This document shows positions 1 through 7,177 of a stretch of 64,000 bases of DNA, one piece after another. The notes beneath the pieces are model-generated. The model did not search any database and was not told the DNA's origin. It saw only the letters and a list, made by a program, of their open reading frames with translations. Source of the stretch: Oceanospirillaceae bacterium (lineage in GTDB: Bacteria > Pseudomonadota > Gammaproteobacteria > Pseudomonadales > Balneatricaceae); the NCBI GenBank assembly GCA_013215375.1, contig JABSRB010000013.1:62001-126000 (forward strand), in the 5' to 3' direction. The position numbers were made by a program, and so were the translations under genes. How positions within the stretch are numbered: the stretch's first letter is position 1; the number at the start of each line of letters is the position of its first letter.

Positions 1-78
1 TTTCAAATTGCTATTGGCCTGTTGGTGTACATCGCAGCGACCTTTCCCAGTACAGCGTATAAAATGGCAGCTATTTAA
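1..78 (+). CDS. C-terminal end of an integral membrane protein (partial)
   Basis: The window opens inside a gene. The frame starting at base 1 reads 25 codons to a TAA at 76-78. The visible tail contains a hydrophobic stretch (IAIGLLVYIAATFP), consistent with a last transmembrane segment. Too little is present to name the family. It runs in the same direction as the MaoC-type gene that follows after about 80 bases. Confidence 0.5.
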   Translation, partial: FQIAIGLLVYIAATFPSTAYKMAAI

Positions 79-158
79 TGAAAATGACCATTGCAGATTG
101 GCTCTCAATCACCAACTGTTACAATGCAGCCAATAATTAAGTAATTCTGGAGATTAAA

Positions 159-593
159 TTGTCGGATAACCACGGTTTCTATTTAGAAGATTTGTCCCTT
201 GAAATGTCTGCTTGTATGGAAAAAACCATTACAGCAGAAGATGTTGAGGATTTTGCGCGGCTATCAGGAGATAACAATCCTATTCACCTAGATGAGCAAT
301 ACGCTAAGTCCACTAGCTTTGGTGCGCGTATTGTGCACGGCATGTTCAGCGCCGCACTGATTTCAGCCGTAGCAGGCACTAAACTGCCAGGGCCAGGTGG
401 CATTTACCTGTCGCAGAGTTTGAAATTTCGCAAACCTATCTTCATTGATCAAACAGCAGTAGCGACATTGACCATCATTGACATCAATACCCGCCGTGGT
501 CGTGTCACCATGAATACCGACGTGCATGTCGATGGGAAATTGGTAGTTTCTGGTGAGGCCGTTTACATGGTCGACAAACGCCCTACTGTTTGA
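159..593 (+). CDS. MaoC-like (R)-specific enoyl-CoA hydratase
   Basis: A 144-residue single hot-dog-fold protein of the MaoC/PhaJ type, expected to hydrate trans-2-enoyl-CoA to (R)-3-hydroxyacyl-CoA in the cytoplasm. The family signature SGDNNPIH is visible, with the catalytic pair at Asp38 and His43, followed by the FGARIVHGM segment typical of PhaJ. I use the TTG start at 159 because a TGGAG ribosome-binding site lies at 148-152, six bases upstream; no ATG gives the full N-terminus. The length matches the family. A strong terminator follows, so it ends its transcription unit. The exact acyl-chain preference, and whether it feeds polyhydroxyalkanoate or fatty-acid metabolism, cannot be told. 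Confidence 0.85.
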   Translation: MSDNHGFYLEDLSLEMSACMEKTITAEDVEDFARLSGDNNPIHLDEQYAKSTSFGARIVHGMFSAALISAVAGTKLPGPGGIYLSQSLKFRKPIFIDQTAVATLTIIDINTRRGRVTMNTDVHVDGKLVVSGEAVYMVDKRPTV

Positions 594-620
594 TGTTTTC
601 GACAGAGTAATTTTTTATAC

Positions 621-654
621 AAGCAGTTAGAGAAAACAACCTGACTGCTTTTTA
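621..654 (+). terminator. Rho-independent terminator after the MaoC-type gene
   Basis: AAGCAGTTAG at 621-630 pairs with CTGACTGCTT at 641-650 (ten pairs, one G-U), with a 10-base loop, and runs into a T-rich tail. It lies about 30 bases after the stop codon. Confidence 0.8.
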
Positions 655-821
655 TTGATGCGAAACCGCTACTTTATCTGTCTTACAACAAGCTTTTTAC
701 CACTCTCTTTATTCAAGCAATATGGATGGTATTTTATTTAGCAGCACTTCGAAAATCTCTTATATATGTACCCGCTCAAGTCAGGCTACTCGCTAGTGTT
801 AGTCGAATAATAAGCAAATAA

Positions 822-1256
822 TCATTTAGCAAATAACTCTTTCTCGATATCGTGAAAGCCTTTGAACTCTAGCGCGTTCCCGGATGGATCGGCAAAGAAC
901 ATGGTGCCCTGTTCACCTACTTCTCCGGCAAAACGTACGTAAGGTTCAATAATGAAATCATCGATAAAATCTTTAGCCTGCTCTGCAAATTCCTGCCAAT
1001 CACCAAAACCCATTATGACCCCAAAATGTGGCACAGGCACACCATGCCCATCTACACCGTTGTAAATACTCGGTACTTTGCCTGTTGCACCTAGATCCGG
1101 GTTTAGATGGGTGACAAGTTGATGCCCAAACATATTAAAATCTATCCATTGCTCGGCGCTTCGCCCTTCGGGAAAACCTAACTTATTACCATAAAAATCA
1201 CGCGCCTCTGTGATATCGCGAACTTGGACTGCCAAGTGAAAAGGGGTCAATTTCAT
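822..1256 (-). CDS. VOC/glyoxalase-family protein
   Basis: A 144-residue protein of the vicinal-oxygen-chelate superfamily (glyoxalase/bleomycin-resistance/dioxygenase). Seen: an N-terminal FHLAVQVRD strand with a candidate metal ligand at His7, and a C-terminal FFADPSGNALEFKGF segment, in which the Glu of ALEFK is the usual last metal ligand. The open frame extends 26 codons further upstream, but the ATG at 1254-1256 has a GGAGA ribosome-binding site six bases before it and gives the canonical family N-terminus. The substrate is unknown. It sits alone at the edge of the accessory island that begins just upstream of it. Confidence 0.8.
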   Translation of the reverse strand: MKLTPFHLAVQVRDITEARDFYGNKLGFPEGRSAEQWIDFNMFGHQLVTHLNPDLGATGKVPSIYNGVDGHGVPVPHFGVIMGFGDWQEFAEQAKDFIDDFIIEPYVRFAGEVGEQGTMFFADPSGNALEFKGFHDIEKELFAK

Positions 1257-1486
1257 CGTATATTCTCCATTTTTGTGCCGATTAATTTTGTCACATCTGC
1301 TCGCCAGTAACAGCCTAGCAACGATTCCAATCATCTAATAATTCGCATAACTGTGTTCCGCTATATAGCTTTGGATAAACACAGTTAATCAACGGTATAT
1401 CGTTCAGTCTAGTCGTTTACTGGAGTATAGAAACTTTCTTCGTTTAACAAATATTCTTCAATCCCCTACCAACTACAAGAGCCATT

Positions 1487-1510
1487 TACGGGACAGGCAC
1501 GTTTTAAATC
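1487..1510 (+). repeat. 24-bp direct repeat, left copy
   Basis: TACGGGACAGGCAC followed by GTTTTAAATC. It matches the copy at 13565-13588 at 23 of 24 positions and in the same orientation. Together the two copies bracket the whole accessory island. Motifs of the form GGGACAGGCAC are often left near IS200/RAYT-like transposase genes; that origin is an inference. Confidence 0.75.
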
Positions 1511-1560
1511 ACTAAGGTTAATTTTGGGGGGATGTGCACCAAACCCCTATAGCCGCACTA

Positions 1561-1600
1561 ATCCTTATGTCTAATACTGTGAAGTATTGGACATAAGGAT
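1561..1600. repeat. Long hairpin (18-bp inverted repeat)
   Basis: ATCCTTATGTCTAATACT at 1561-1578 and AGTATTGGACATAAGGAT at 1583-1600 are inverted copies with one G-U-type mismatch around a GTGA loop. There is no T-tract and no adjacent gene, so a simple terminator is unlikely. It could be the remnant of a mobile element end or a recombinase site. Confidence 0.7.
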
Positions 1601-1844
1601 ATTTCGGTTGTGTTACTTATTAAAAATGTGGGCTCTTCAAAAACTCCAATATTTTTTAAGATTGCAGTCAGAGTGAAACCATGAAATATTAAGACTGACC
1701 ACAAATAGTTTTTAGACTAGCTAAAAAAGCAGAGTCGTAACTACTTTAACTCCCATTTAACGACAACACACACACTAAATTCTGCCATGTAAATCGTTCC
1801 ATTATTTTACGTGGCTATGTCTGGACGTGACACTAAGAGGATAT

Positions 1845-1923
1845 TTTAACGCCTTAGCAACGGCGGATTTGTAGCTACGGAGAAGCCGGCCTCAAAAGAG
1901 AGAATTGGCTGAACTTGTTAGGA
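1845..1923 (-). repeat. Candidate attC site (downstream of the 1927-2676 gene)
   Basis: Read on the minus strand, the site starts with CCTAACAAG just after the stop codon of the upstream gene and ends with GGCGTTAAAAT near 1842-1852. These correspond to the R'' (YTAAC) and R' (GTTRRR) boxes of integron cassette recombination sites. The size of about 80 bp is in the normal range. The secondary structure was not computed. Confidence 0.5.
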
Positions 1924-1926
1924 TAT

Positions 1927-2676
1927 TTAATATTTCTCATGTGTGGATGCTTGCCCCTCTTTATATTCGCAGCCCGGACATAGCTCAGCTTCTTCATCAT
2001 ACTCACATGCTGAGAAAACGTATGGTGCTTGGCACCACTTGCAGTCCAGCACCCCTTCTTTGTGGCCACAAACCAAGCATTCCTCTTTATCTATATCAAA
2101 AGAATCATTGTGACAGGATGAGCACTCAATTGTTGGGATTTCATTGCTATCTATTTTTACCTGAACAGTACTCTTAATAGATTCGTAAAATTCTTTATAT
2201 TCATACAAAACCCACCATTTTCCACCCTTGAAACACAGAGCATTCCATTCAAGCTCTAGCTGTTCTTCTGCAAACCTTAATATGAATGATAAAACTTGGC
2301 CAACTAGAACTTTAGCCTCATGGTTTTCCAATGAAAACTCAAAATGCTCAATTTCATTTCTTTTTTCTCTTGCCGCTTTAACTGCATTTTTATCAGCTTC
2401 AGAAAAGCTTAAATCCCCAATTTTTTCTAGCCTCTTGAAGGCTTTTTCTGCCCCGACAGTAAATGCGTTATTTGATGGAAATTTGTCAATGTCATTAAAG
2501 ACAAAAGCAGGATGAATTCTCCGTAGTTTTTCCTTAAATAGTAGCTCTACTACATGGGCCAAATCCACTATAACCCGCTTCCAGTCGCCGGTAGTGTTTC
2601 TACTCACAGGACCAAGATGCTCTATTGCATGACTAAGTGAATCTTTAGCATTTTCGACCAAATTAAAATTATGCAT
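1927..2676 (-). CDS. HEPN-domain protein with C-terminal zinc ribbons (cassette gene)
   Basis: A 249-residue protein with two visible parts. Residues 1-150 are helical and contain RNEIEH (Arg106-Asn107...His111), which matches the RNxxxH catalytic motif of HEPN ribonuclease-type domains. Residues 185-245 carry four CxxC pairs, as expected for zinc ribbons. No family name is claimed beyond that. The same architecture recurs in the 6102-7064 gene of the same array. It is the last gene of the array and is flanked by candidate attC sites. A role as an RNase toxin or defence effector is an inference from the HEPN motif; no antitoxin is evident. Confidence 0.7.
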   Translation of the reverse strand: MHNFNLVENAKDSLSHAIEHLGPVSRNTTGDWKRVIVDLAHVVELLFKEKLRRIHPAFVFNDIDKFPSNNAFTVGAEKAFKRLEKIGDLSFSEADKNAVKAAREKRNEIEHFEFSLENHEAKVLVGQVLSFILRFAEEQLELEWNALCFKGGKWWVLYEYKEFYESIKSTVQVKIDSNEIPTIECSSCHNDSFDIDKEECLVCGHKEGVLDCKWCQAPYVFSACEYDEEAELCPGCEYKEGQASTHEKY

Positions 2677-2682
2677 GAGGTA

Positions 2683-2836
2683 CCTAAAGCCATTTTAAGC
2701 GGCTAATTACGGTTGGCTAAAATTGACACAAATCGGACATTTGAAATCAGGAGTAAGCACCTGTTTAAAAGAACATAATTGTGTAGGTGAGCGCAACAGC
2801 CAATGATTTTTGTTCCTTTAAAGCGCTTGTTAGAGT
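2683..2836 (-). repeat. Candidate attC site (downstream of the 2830-3582 gene)
   Basis: Minus strand: CTCTAACAAGCGC, which contains the stop codon of the gene, opens the site, and GGCTTTAGG just before the next ATG closes it. Arms TTTAAAAGAACA (2764-2775) and TGTTCCTTTAAA (2811-2822) are nearly perfect inverted repeats. TTGGCT/AGCCAA pairs occur at matching distance from both ends. At about 150 bp this is long but acceptable for an attC. Confidence 0.5.
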
Positions 2837-3582
2837 TGGCTAGACAAGAGCCCCACTGCAACAAACCCCATAATTATTGGCAATCCAAGCTCCAATACCA
2901 ACCACCGTAAGTTTTGAGTTTTAAGAAATAGTTTAAATCTTGAGTCATAACGCTCCAATGAAACTGGAATTCGTTGTGAACCAATCGTTTTAGCTGCAGT
3001 ATCAACACTTCTCTGCAACTTCTGAACGCCATCACTTAAGCGAGCGATGGAATTACATGAATTCGTGATGTTCATTGGATGCTCCCCATTATCAGACAAG
3101 CCTTTACGAACTTCTTTTTCCAATGTTTCTAGTTTAGATTCAAGCTCAACTAATGGTTGGGATAATGAACCTATAGATGATGCTTCTGTGTGCCACCATT
3201 GATACAAACTTGACTGTCTTGGATCACTAGGATAATCACCATATTGTGAAGATAACCTTGCAGTGGTTATAAAAGCTAGTTTCGTTCCACTAACCCGTAA
3301 ACTCCACTCTTGAAACGCATCAATACTCACCCAAAGAAAGTGAATTAACATATAGGCATTAATAATAAATAACCCCAGAAATAGGGACTTAATATCTAGG
3401 TTCTTAAATTTTAAACCGAGGATACTAGATGAGGAATCTAACTCTAGACCACCTAGAGTTAGAGCGGCAGTTGCAATGCTAATCAACAGCACATTATTTC
3501 TTAATCTTCTGGCATAACCGCTCAACTCCGCCATGACTGGTTCACCAAGAGCCTTCTGGACTTTCTCTATTTCAGTTGCCAA
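2830..3582 (-). CDS. Unknown three-helix membrane protein (cassette gene)
   Basis: A 250-residue protein with hydrophobic segments near residues 29-46, 66-88 and 226-247. Between them is a soluble region (about 100-220) with heptad-like ELESKLETLEKEV and a second helix, suggestive of a short coiled coil. The start is TTG with GAGGAAA just upstream. The stop codon lies inside the CTCTAACAAG box of the candidate attC site, typical of integron cassettes. I do not recognise the family. It may be a membrane-anchored accessory or pore-type protein, but nothing in the sequence shows an enzymatic activity. Confidence 0.6.
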   Translation of the reverse strand: MATEIEKVQKALGEPVMAELSGYARRLRNNVLLISIATAALTLGGLELDSSSSILGLKFKNLDIKSLFLGLFIINAYMLIHFLWVSIDAFQEWSLRVSGTKLAFITTARLSSQYGDYPSDPRQSSLYQWWHTEASSIGSLSQPLVELESKLETLEKEVRKGLSDNGEHPMNITNSCNSIARLSDGVQKLQRSVDTAAKTIGSQRIPVSLERYDSRFKLFLKTQNLRWLVLELGLPIIMGFVAVGLLSSQL

Positions 3583-3597
3583 TTTATTTCCTCAAAA

Positions 3598-3704
3598 ATT
3601 CAAACGTCAACCACAACAGCGTAGTAAATTTGGAAGTTTTTGTGCTTCTTTATGTACAAAAGGTGACGCTCTTTTAGAGTCTGATTGATGGTTATTGTTA
3701 TACA
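3598..3704 (-). repeat. Candidate attC site (downstream of the 3698-4297 gene)
   Basis: Minus strand: GTATAACAATAACC overlaps the stop codon of the gene and GGTTGACGTTTGAAT (3598-3612) closes the site next to the following start codon. The closing box departs from GTTRRRY at one position. Internal pairs are weaker than in the other sites (TTTTGT/ACAAAA). Confidence 0.4.
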
Positions 3705-4297
3705 TTTAGTTTTTCAAAGTTATCTGCATTTTTTAATGCTTTCAATAGCTTGTTTCCATCAGAGGCCAAAGAAATGGTCGGCATATTATATACCGTTTTA
3801 GTACCAACATAATGAAATTCGAAATAATTTATATAATCACGGAGTAAATTTAATGCTCCTTCAATATCCTCAAAAGATATACCTGGACAGGGTTCTTTTG
3901 CCACCCCCAAGCTATGACTAAGATCTGCATGTGCCACCAGTTTATTTCTAGCCGTCCTAAAATTTTTACATGCTCCCTTTAAATAAGTAAATCTTAATTT
4001 CAATCCCTGCGCTATATCAATTTCTGTATTATCACTTGCATAGACCGTAAGCTGACTAAGACAAAGATTTTCAAAATTCCCCTGTTTCTGCCGATCAGTC
4101 AACTTGCTGAAATTTAAAATTATTTCATTAATAGTTTGAGTTTGTAGCATGTGAAATATATTTGAACCGTGGCGGTTCAATAACTCAATATTTTCAGCTA
4201 TAGGTGAAAATATTTGTTTGTATAAAATCCATTTTACATGAATGGTATGTATTTCTTGTTTTAGTTTCTCATATATTTCTGAAGTACGATCGTCCAT
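3698..4297 (-). CDS. HEPN_AbiU2-like protein (cassette gene)
   Basis: A 199-residue helical protein. The segment FRTARNKLVAH (Arg117-Asn118...His123) resembles the HEPN motif as seen in the AbiU2 abortive-infection family, where RNxxxxH is followed by a short acidic stretch. I set the start at the ATG at 4295-4297, which has GGAG six bases upstream. The longer frame would run back through the cassette boundary GTTATACAAT at 4310-4319. That boundary is complementary to the gene's own downstream box at 9 of 10 positions, as expected for a cassette. The family match is by eye, and the function (RNA cleavage, phage defence) is inferred. Confidence 0.65.
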   Translation of the reverse strand: MDDRTSEIYEKLKQEIHTIHVKWILYKQIFSPIAENIELLNRHGSNIFHMLQTQTINEIILNFSKLTDRQKQGNFENLCLSQLTVYASDNTEIDIAQGLKLRFTYLKGACKNFRTARNKLVAHADLSHSLGVAKEPCPGISFEDIEGALNLLRDYINYFEFHYVGTKTVYNMPTISLASDGNKLLKALKNADNFEKLNV

Positions 4298-4763
4298 GCA
4301 TGGCTCCATATTGTATAACGTTTGAGAATGCGCTGGCACATTTAAATGAAAGTGATATTTACTAAAATTAGGCTGACACGATAATTTAAAAGTACTTTTT
4401 ATATTGAAATTTGTAGCCCTCTAGGCGCCTCGCTTTGTCAAAATCGACTTAACAATATCGCCTAACAAAAATAGTTTAAACCACTGATATTTAACTATCT
4501 TAGCAGAAAACAATGCTAATTTAACGACAACAGTGGATTGGCGTCAAGCGTCTCAGAAACCGACAGTGTCAAGCGTAAATAAAGATTGGGTAAAGCAGCA
4601 GGAAAGGGAGTGATTATTGCTTCGTTAGATGGCACAGAGTGTTTGCCTAACCCATCCAATGGCCGCTTTTGACCCATTTCAGCCATAGGTTAATATGGCA
4701 TAAAATGACACGAAGCGGCCATTCCAAAGCTCCTATTAGTTTGTGGTCCATAGAATATATTTG
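4298..4763 (-). other. ORF-less part of the cassette array
   Basis: No gene is supported. The stretch contains the cassette boundary GTTATACAAT (minus strand, 4310-4319). It also has an attC-like half site ending GCGAGGCGCCTAGAGGGC (minus strand, about 4413-4430), which is close to the box at 6029-6046, a perfect GTTAGGC box near 4461 and an ATCTAACGAAGC box near 4617-4628. It could be one or two gene-less or decayed cassettes. A 66-bp palindromic repeat occupies 4658-4723. Confidence 0.45.
4658..4723 (+). repeat. 66-bp dispersed palindromic repeat, copy 1
   Basis: The ends AATGGCCGCTT and AAGCGGCCATT are perfect 11-bp inverted repeats, and the arms continue with imperfect pairing to a centre at CCATAGGTTAATATGG. 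A second copy in the same orientation lies at 8040-8103. The form is that of a REP/MITE-like intergenic palindrome. Confidence 0.75.
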
Positions 4764-5327
4764 CTAAGAAAAAATCATCCAGCTCAAGGCAAAGCCAATT
4801 AAAAAATAAAGAGCTCTAGTTATCGTTAAGTTCAGATTATGTCCATCTGACGAATTTTTCATAAGTTTTTTACACTGTTTTTTTTGATCTAGCAGTGCGT
4901 TATCAATATCACTCTGTGAATATTTAGCTCTGTTATTATAGATCCACTCTAGATCTGTATTATGTTCCTCTATATCAGTAACATGGCAACCAAACACGTC
5001 CTCAATCAATTCATGATAATGAACACTTATGTATGCAATATCCTCTATATCCCTAACAGAAGAATCTGTTCTTTCGATACTATATTCGTTATCTGCATTT
5101 TTATTATATTCAATGATGCAATCAAACATAGGCTTATGGTAATCAGTACCTGATATTATTGCAGGGTTAAAAATAGCTCTTTCTAGGAACTCTAAACCAT
5201 CTTTTGCAAAGCCATCATATATTCGCTGAGTATGGGCTATAGGTGCATTTGCATAGGCAGATAATCGTTGTTTTTTCTCATTTGCATTCCAATTCTCTGG
5301 ATCAATATGGTGTATTTCCGTCATCAT
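4764..5327 (-). CDS. Unknown protein with C-terminal membrane anchor (cassette gene)
   Basis: A 187-residue protein: an acidic, helix-rich soluble part (1-160), then a single hydrophobic segment at about 168-186 ending at the C-terminus, so it is probably a tail-anchored inner-membrane protein. No catalytic motif or family was recognised. The start has two consecutive ATG codons, and the choice between them is uncertain. The stop codon sits in CTTAGCAAAT, a weaker version of the TAACAA box found at the other gene ends of the array. Low G+C and the same strand as its neighbours fit a cassette gene. Confidence 0.55.
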   Translation of the reverse strand: MMTEIHHIDPENWNANEKKQRLSAYANAPIAHTQRIYDGFAKDGLEFLERAIFNPAIISGTDYHKPMFDCIIEYNKNADNEYSIERTDSSVRDIEDIAYISVHYHELIEDVFGCHVTDIEEHNTDLEWIYNNRAKYSQSDIDNALLDQKKQCKKLMKNSSDGHNLNLTITRALYFLIGFALSWMIFS

Positions 5328-5337
5328 TTATAAGCCT

Positions 5338-5496
5338 AGAACATTTGAAGAATTTTGTATTTAAGGCGAAATGTCTCTTGAATTGATTTATCACATCCGC
5401 TTCGTAGGGTAAGCAGCTGAAAGCCATTTTATTAGCTCCTCATGACACAAAGCCGACAGTTGTAGACTGTCAGATTGACTGCGTTTGTTAGAGTGC
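5338..5496 (-). repeat. Candidate attC site (downstream of the 5488-6000 gene)
   Basis: Minus strand: GCACTCTAACAAACGC contains the stop codon of the gene. CTGACAG/CTGTCGG forms a local hairpin. The far end is not certain: GGCTTATAA next to the following start is the best candidate, and GCTGCTTACCC near 5405 is an alternative. Confidence 0.4.
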
Positions 5497-6000
5497 ATAT
5501 TTTTGGCGCCCTGCTCTCAGTGCTTTTACAAGACTGTCTTCATCATCATTTGTTGAAAGTATCAATATTTTGGAAATTTGCTTCATCGAAATAGGCTCTG
5601 GATACCCTGCTTCAATATGGGGGACTACCATTTGACTTAAGTTTTCTTCAAAATTTTTCCTGCTATAAGGTAATACTTTAGACCAGATACTTTGGCTTAA
5701 AAACAACACCACTAAAGAGTTCTCTTTAGTTAGACTCATTGTCGGCAAGCATTTATTCTCTGCATATTCTATTTCAGCAATAGAAGCGTTATGGTAATCA
5801 AATAATGAAATGAATTTTCTTACACGGCAATAAGAACCTGAGTGTTTACCGAAAGCTCCTACGTACTGATTGTTCGTATTAGGTCTGATTTCACCATTTG
5901 CTACGATAGAATCGAAACTAACCTTAGGCGTAACATGAAATATTTCACCTTCCAAGCGGTGCTTAATAGTCGAGTAAGCCGTCTGCTTGTTTAATACCAA
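5488..6000 (-). CDS. Possible ADP-ribosyltransferase-fold protein (cassette gene)
   Basis: A 170-residue protein. Its N-terminal third, FHVTPKVSFDSIVANGEIRP (residues 21-40), has the pattern His-x-Thr ... Ile...Gly that starts the NAD-binding fold in DarT, RES and RNA 2'-phosphotransferase proteins, and a later FISLFDY segment could be the second strand motif. This is a resemblance only, and no conserved catalytic Glu was assigned. The start is TTG at 5998-6000, the only usual start codon in the frame upstream of the motif. The gene is bounded by GTTAGAGGGC upstream and by GCACTCTAAC downstream, complementary at 9 of 10 positions, as expected for a single cassette. Confidence 0.5.
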   Translation of the reverse strand: MVLNKQTAYSTIKHRLEGEIFHVTPKVSFDSIVANGEIRPNTNNQYVGAFGKHSGSYCRVRKFISLFDYHNASIAEIEYAENKCLPTMSLTKENSLVVLFLSQSIWSKVLPYSRKNFEENLSQMVVPHIEAGYPEPISMKQISKILILSTNDDEDSLVKALRAGRQKYAL

Positions 6001-6028
6001 CTCTTCAATTTCGCTAATAACTATCGAT

Positions 6029-6103
6029 GCCCTCTAACGCCTCGCTCTTCGGAAAATTGGGAGCGCTAGCGAGTAAGTTTTCCGTAGCAGCGCTTGCTAG
6101 CTT
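6029..6103 (-). repeat. Best-supported attC site (downstream of the 6102-7064 gene)
   Basis: Minus strand: GCTAGCAAGCGCTGC at the stop codon and GAGCGAGGCGTTAGAGGGC at the other end. CGGAAAA (6050-6056) and TTTTCCG (6078-6084) pair perfectly in the middle, and the outer AGCGC.../...GCGAGGCG arms pair with bulges. The size of 75 bp and the R' box GCGTTAGA are classical for integron attC sites. Confidence 0.65.
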
Positions 6104-7064
6104 AATCAGCCATATGTTTGTCATAGCTATATTGGCATGAGCCGCATTTGCCTTCATTGTACTGTTCTTCAACACCTAGCGAGGCATCACATACCTCACA
6201 GTTTTTATACTCAAGTTCATATTCGCAAGCCACACAGCAATCTTCACTATGTATATAGGTGTTTTTAGCACATTCGCAACATGAGTCATATGGTGGCTCT
6301 CCACCGTCCATTGCATTTCTGATAGCTTGACCAGCTAGTGAGTCATCAATACATTGTTCGATAATATCGTCTACACTGAAATCGTTATCACAAGATCTAC
6401 AATGAAGGTTTACCGTAGGATAAACATCTTCTTCAGGGTAAGGTGCCTCCACCAAAGACGAGTGACATTTATTGCAGCGAAGATGCTTTAATGAGTCTTT
6501 AACTGAGTCATATTTCCAATCTATTTTTTCGATCGAAGCATAACATACCTCTTCTTCAGCAGAATAAACTTCACTCACTTCAAGCAAGGTTGACCAAGCA
6601 TCTGTGCCCAGTGTTTCTTGAGGATCTTGTTCCAAATACTCAGTTAAGAAATCACGAATCAATAAAAATGATTTAGCAACAACTTCACGAACAGTGTCTG
6701 GTGATTCAGACGTGTAATAATGTTCAAGGTCATTTCTTAGTTTATTGATCTCGTTAAATCTATTCCAGTCAACGGTAACCTTTAGGCTTTTAAAGCGTTC
6801 TTGAATTGAAAAAACATCAACAGTTTTATGCCCTTTACCTTCAAACACGATTTCGCCTGCATTATTCTGAATTGGGCGAATATTCTGCTTTATTAAAAGC
6901 TCTTTATTATCTTCAGGCGAGAGCTGGCAGAGCTTCTCTTTATAAAGCAACAAAATCCCGGCTGAGATATTTCTAACAGCTGAAATACTTCTGCGATCAT
7001 CGGCGCTCTCATAGTCTTCAATCCCAATTTGAATTGAATCTATGGCATTTTCAATTATGCTCAA
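6102..7064 (-). CDS. HEPN-domain protein with multiple zinc ribbons (cassette gene)
   Basis: A 320-residue protein. The N-terminal helical domain carries RNDLEH (Arg110-Asn111...His115), a canonical HEPN RNxxxH motif. The C-terminal third has at least six CxxC pairs (CNKC, CRSC, CECAKN, CVAC, CEVC, CGSC), so several zinc ribbons are likely. I use the TTG at 7062-7064, which has AAAGGAG five bases upstream; a longer frame exists but runs into the preceding attC-like site. It shares its layout with the 1927-2676 gene, although the two are clearly diverged. The biochemical role is not known; RNA cleavage is inferred from the motif. Confidence 0.7.
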   Translation of the reverse strand: MSIIENAIDSIQIGIEDYESADDRRSISAVRNISAGILLLYKEKLCQLSPEDNKELLIKQNIRPIQNNAGEIVFEGKGHKTVDVFSIQERFKSLKVTVDWNRFNEINKLRNDLEHYYTSESPDTVREVVAKSFLLIRDFLTEYLEQDPQETLGTDAWSTLLEVSEVYSAEEEVCYASIEKIDWKYDSVKDSLKHLRCNKCHSSLVEAPYPEEDVYPTVNLHCRSCDNDFSVDDIIEQCIDDSLAGQAIRNAMDGGEPPYDSCCECAKNTYIHSEDCCVACEYELEYKNCEVCDASLGVEEQYNEGKCGSCQYSYDKHMAD

Positions 7065-7102
7065 AACTACTCCTTTGCTAAGCTGCATAAAATAGTTGGC
7101 TG

Positions 7103-7166
7103 AAATTAGCGGGGAACAAACAAAAGCCAACTGTAATTTGTTCGCCCGACAACCCTTGTTATGTGT
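7103..7166 (-). repeat. Candidate attC site (downstream of the 7178-7600 gene)
   Basis: Minus strand: CACATAACAAGG opens the site 11 bases after the stop codon. CGGGCGAACAAA pairs with TTTGTTCCCCG, and GCTAATTT is the best closing box. An outer AGTTGGCT/AGCCAACT pair extends beyond it. Confidence 0.45.
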
Positions 7167-7177
7167 GATTTAAAATA

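Larger units (their letters stand above)
1257..1844. other. Gene-free stretch at the left edge of the island
   Basis: No convincing gene was found. The stretch holds a 24-bp repeat (1487-1510) shared with the right edge of the island, an 18-bp-arm hairpin (1561-1600) and, near 1750-1763, the 14-mer ATTTAACGACAACA (first base variable), which recurs near 4518-4531. Read on the minus strand, the last gives TGTTGTCGTTAAAT, which resembles an integron R' box, so a degraded, gene-less cassette may lie at about 1755-1845. Confidence 0.5.

Noticed and set aside
1875-2515. Plus-strand reading frames opposite the HEPN gene
   Set aside because: They have no ribosome site and no family-like sequence, and they mirror the codon bias of the minus-strand gene.
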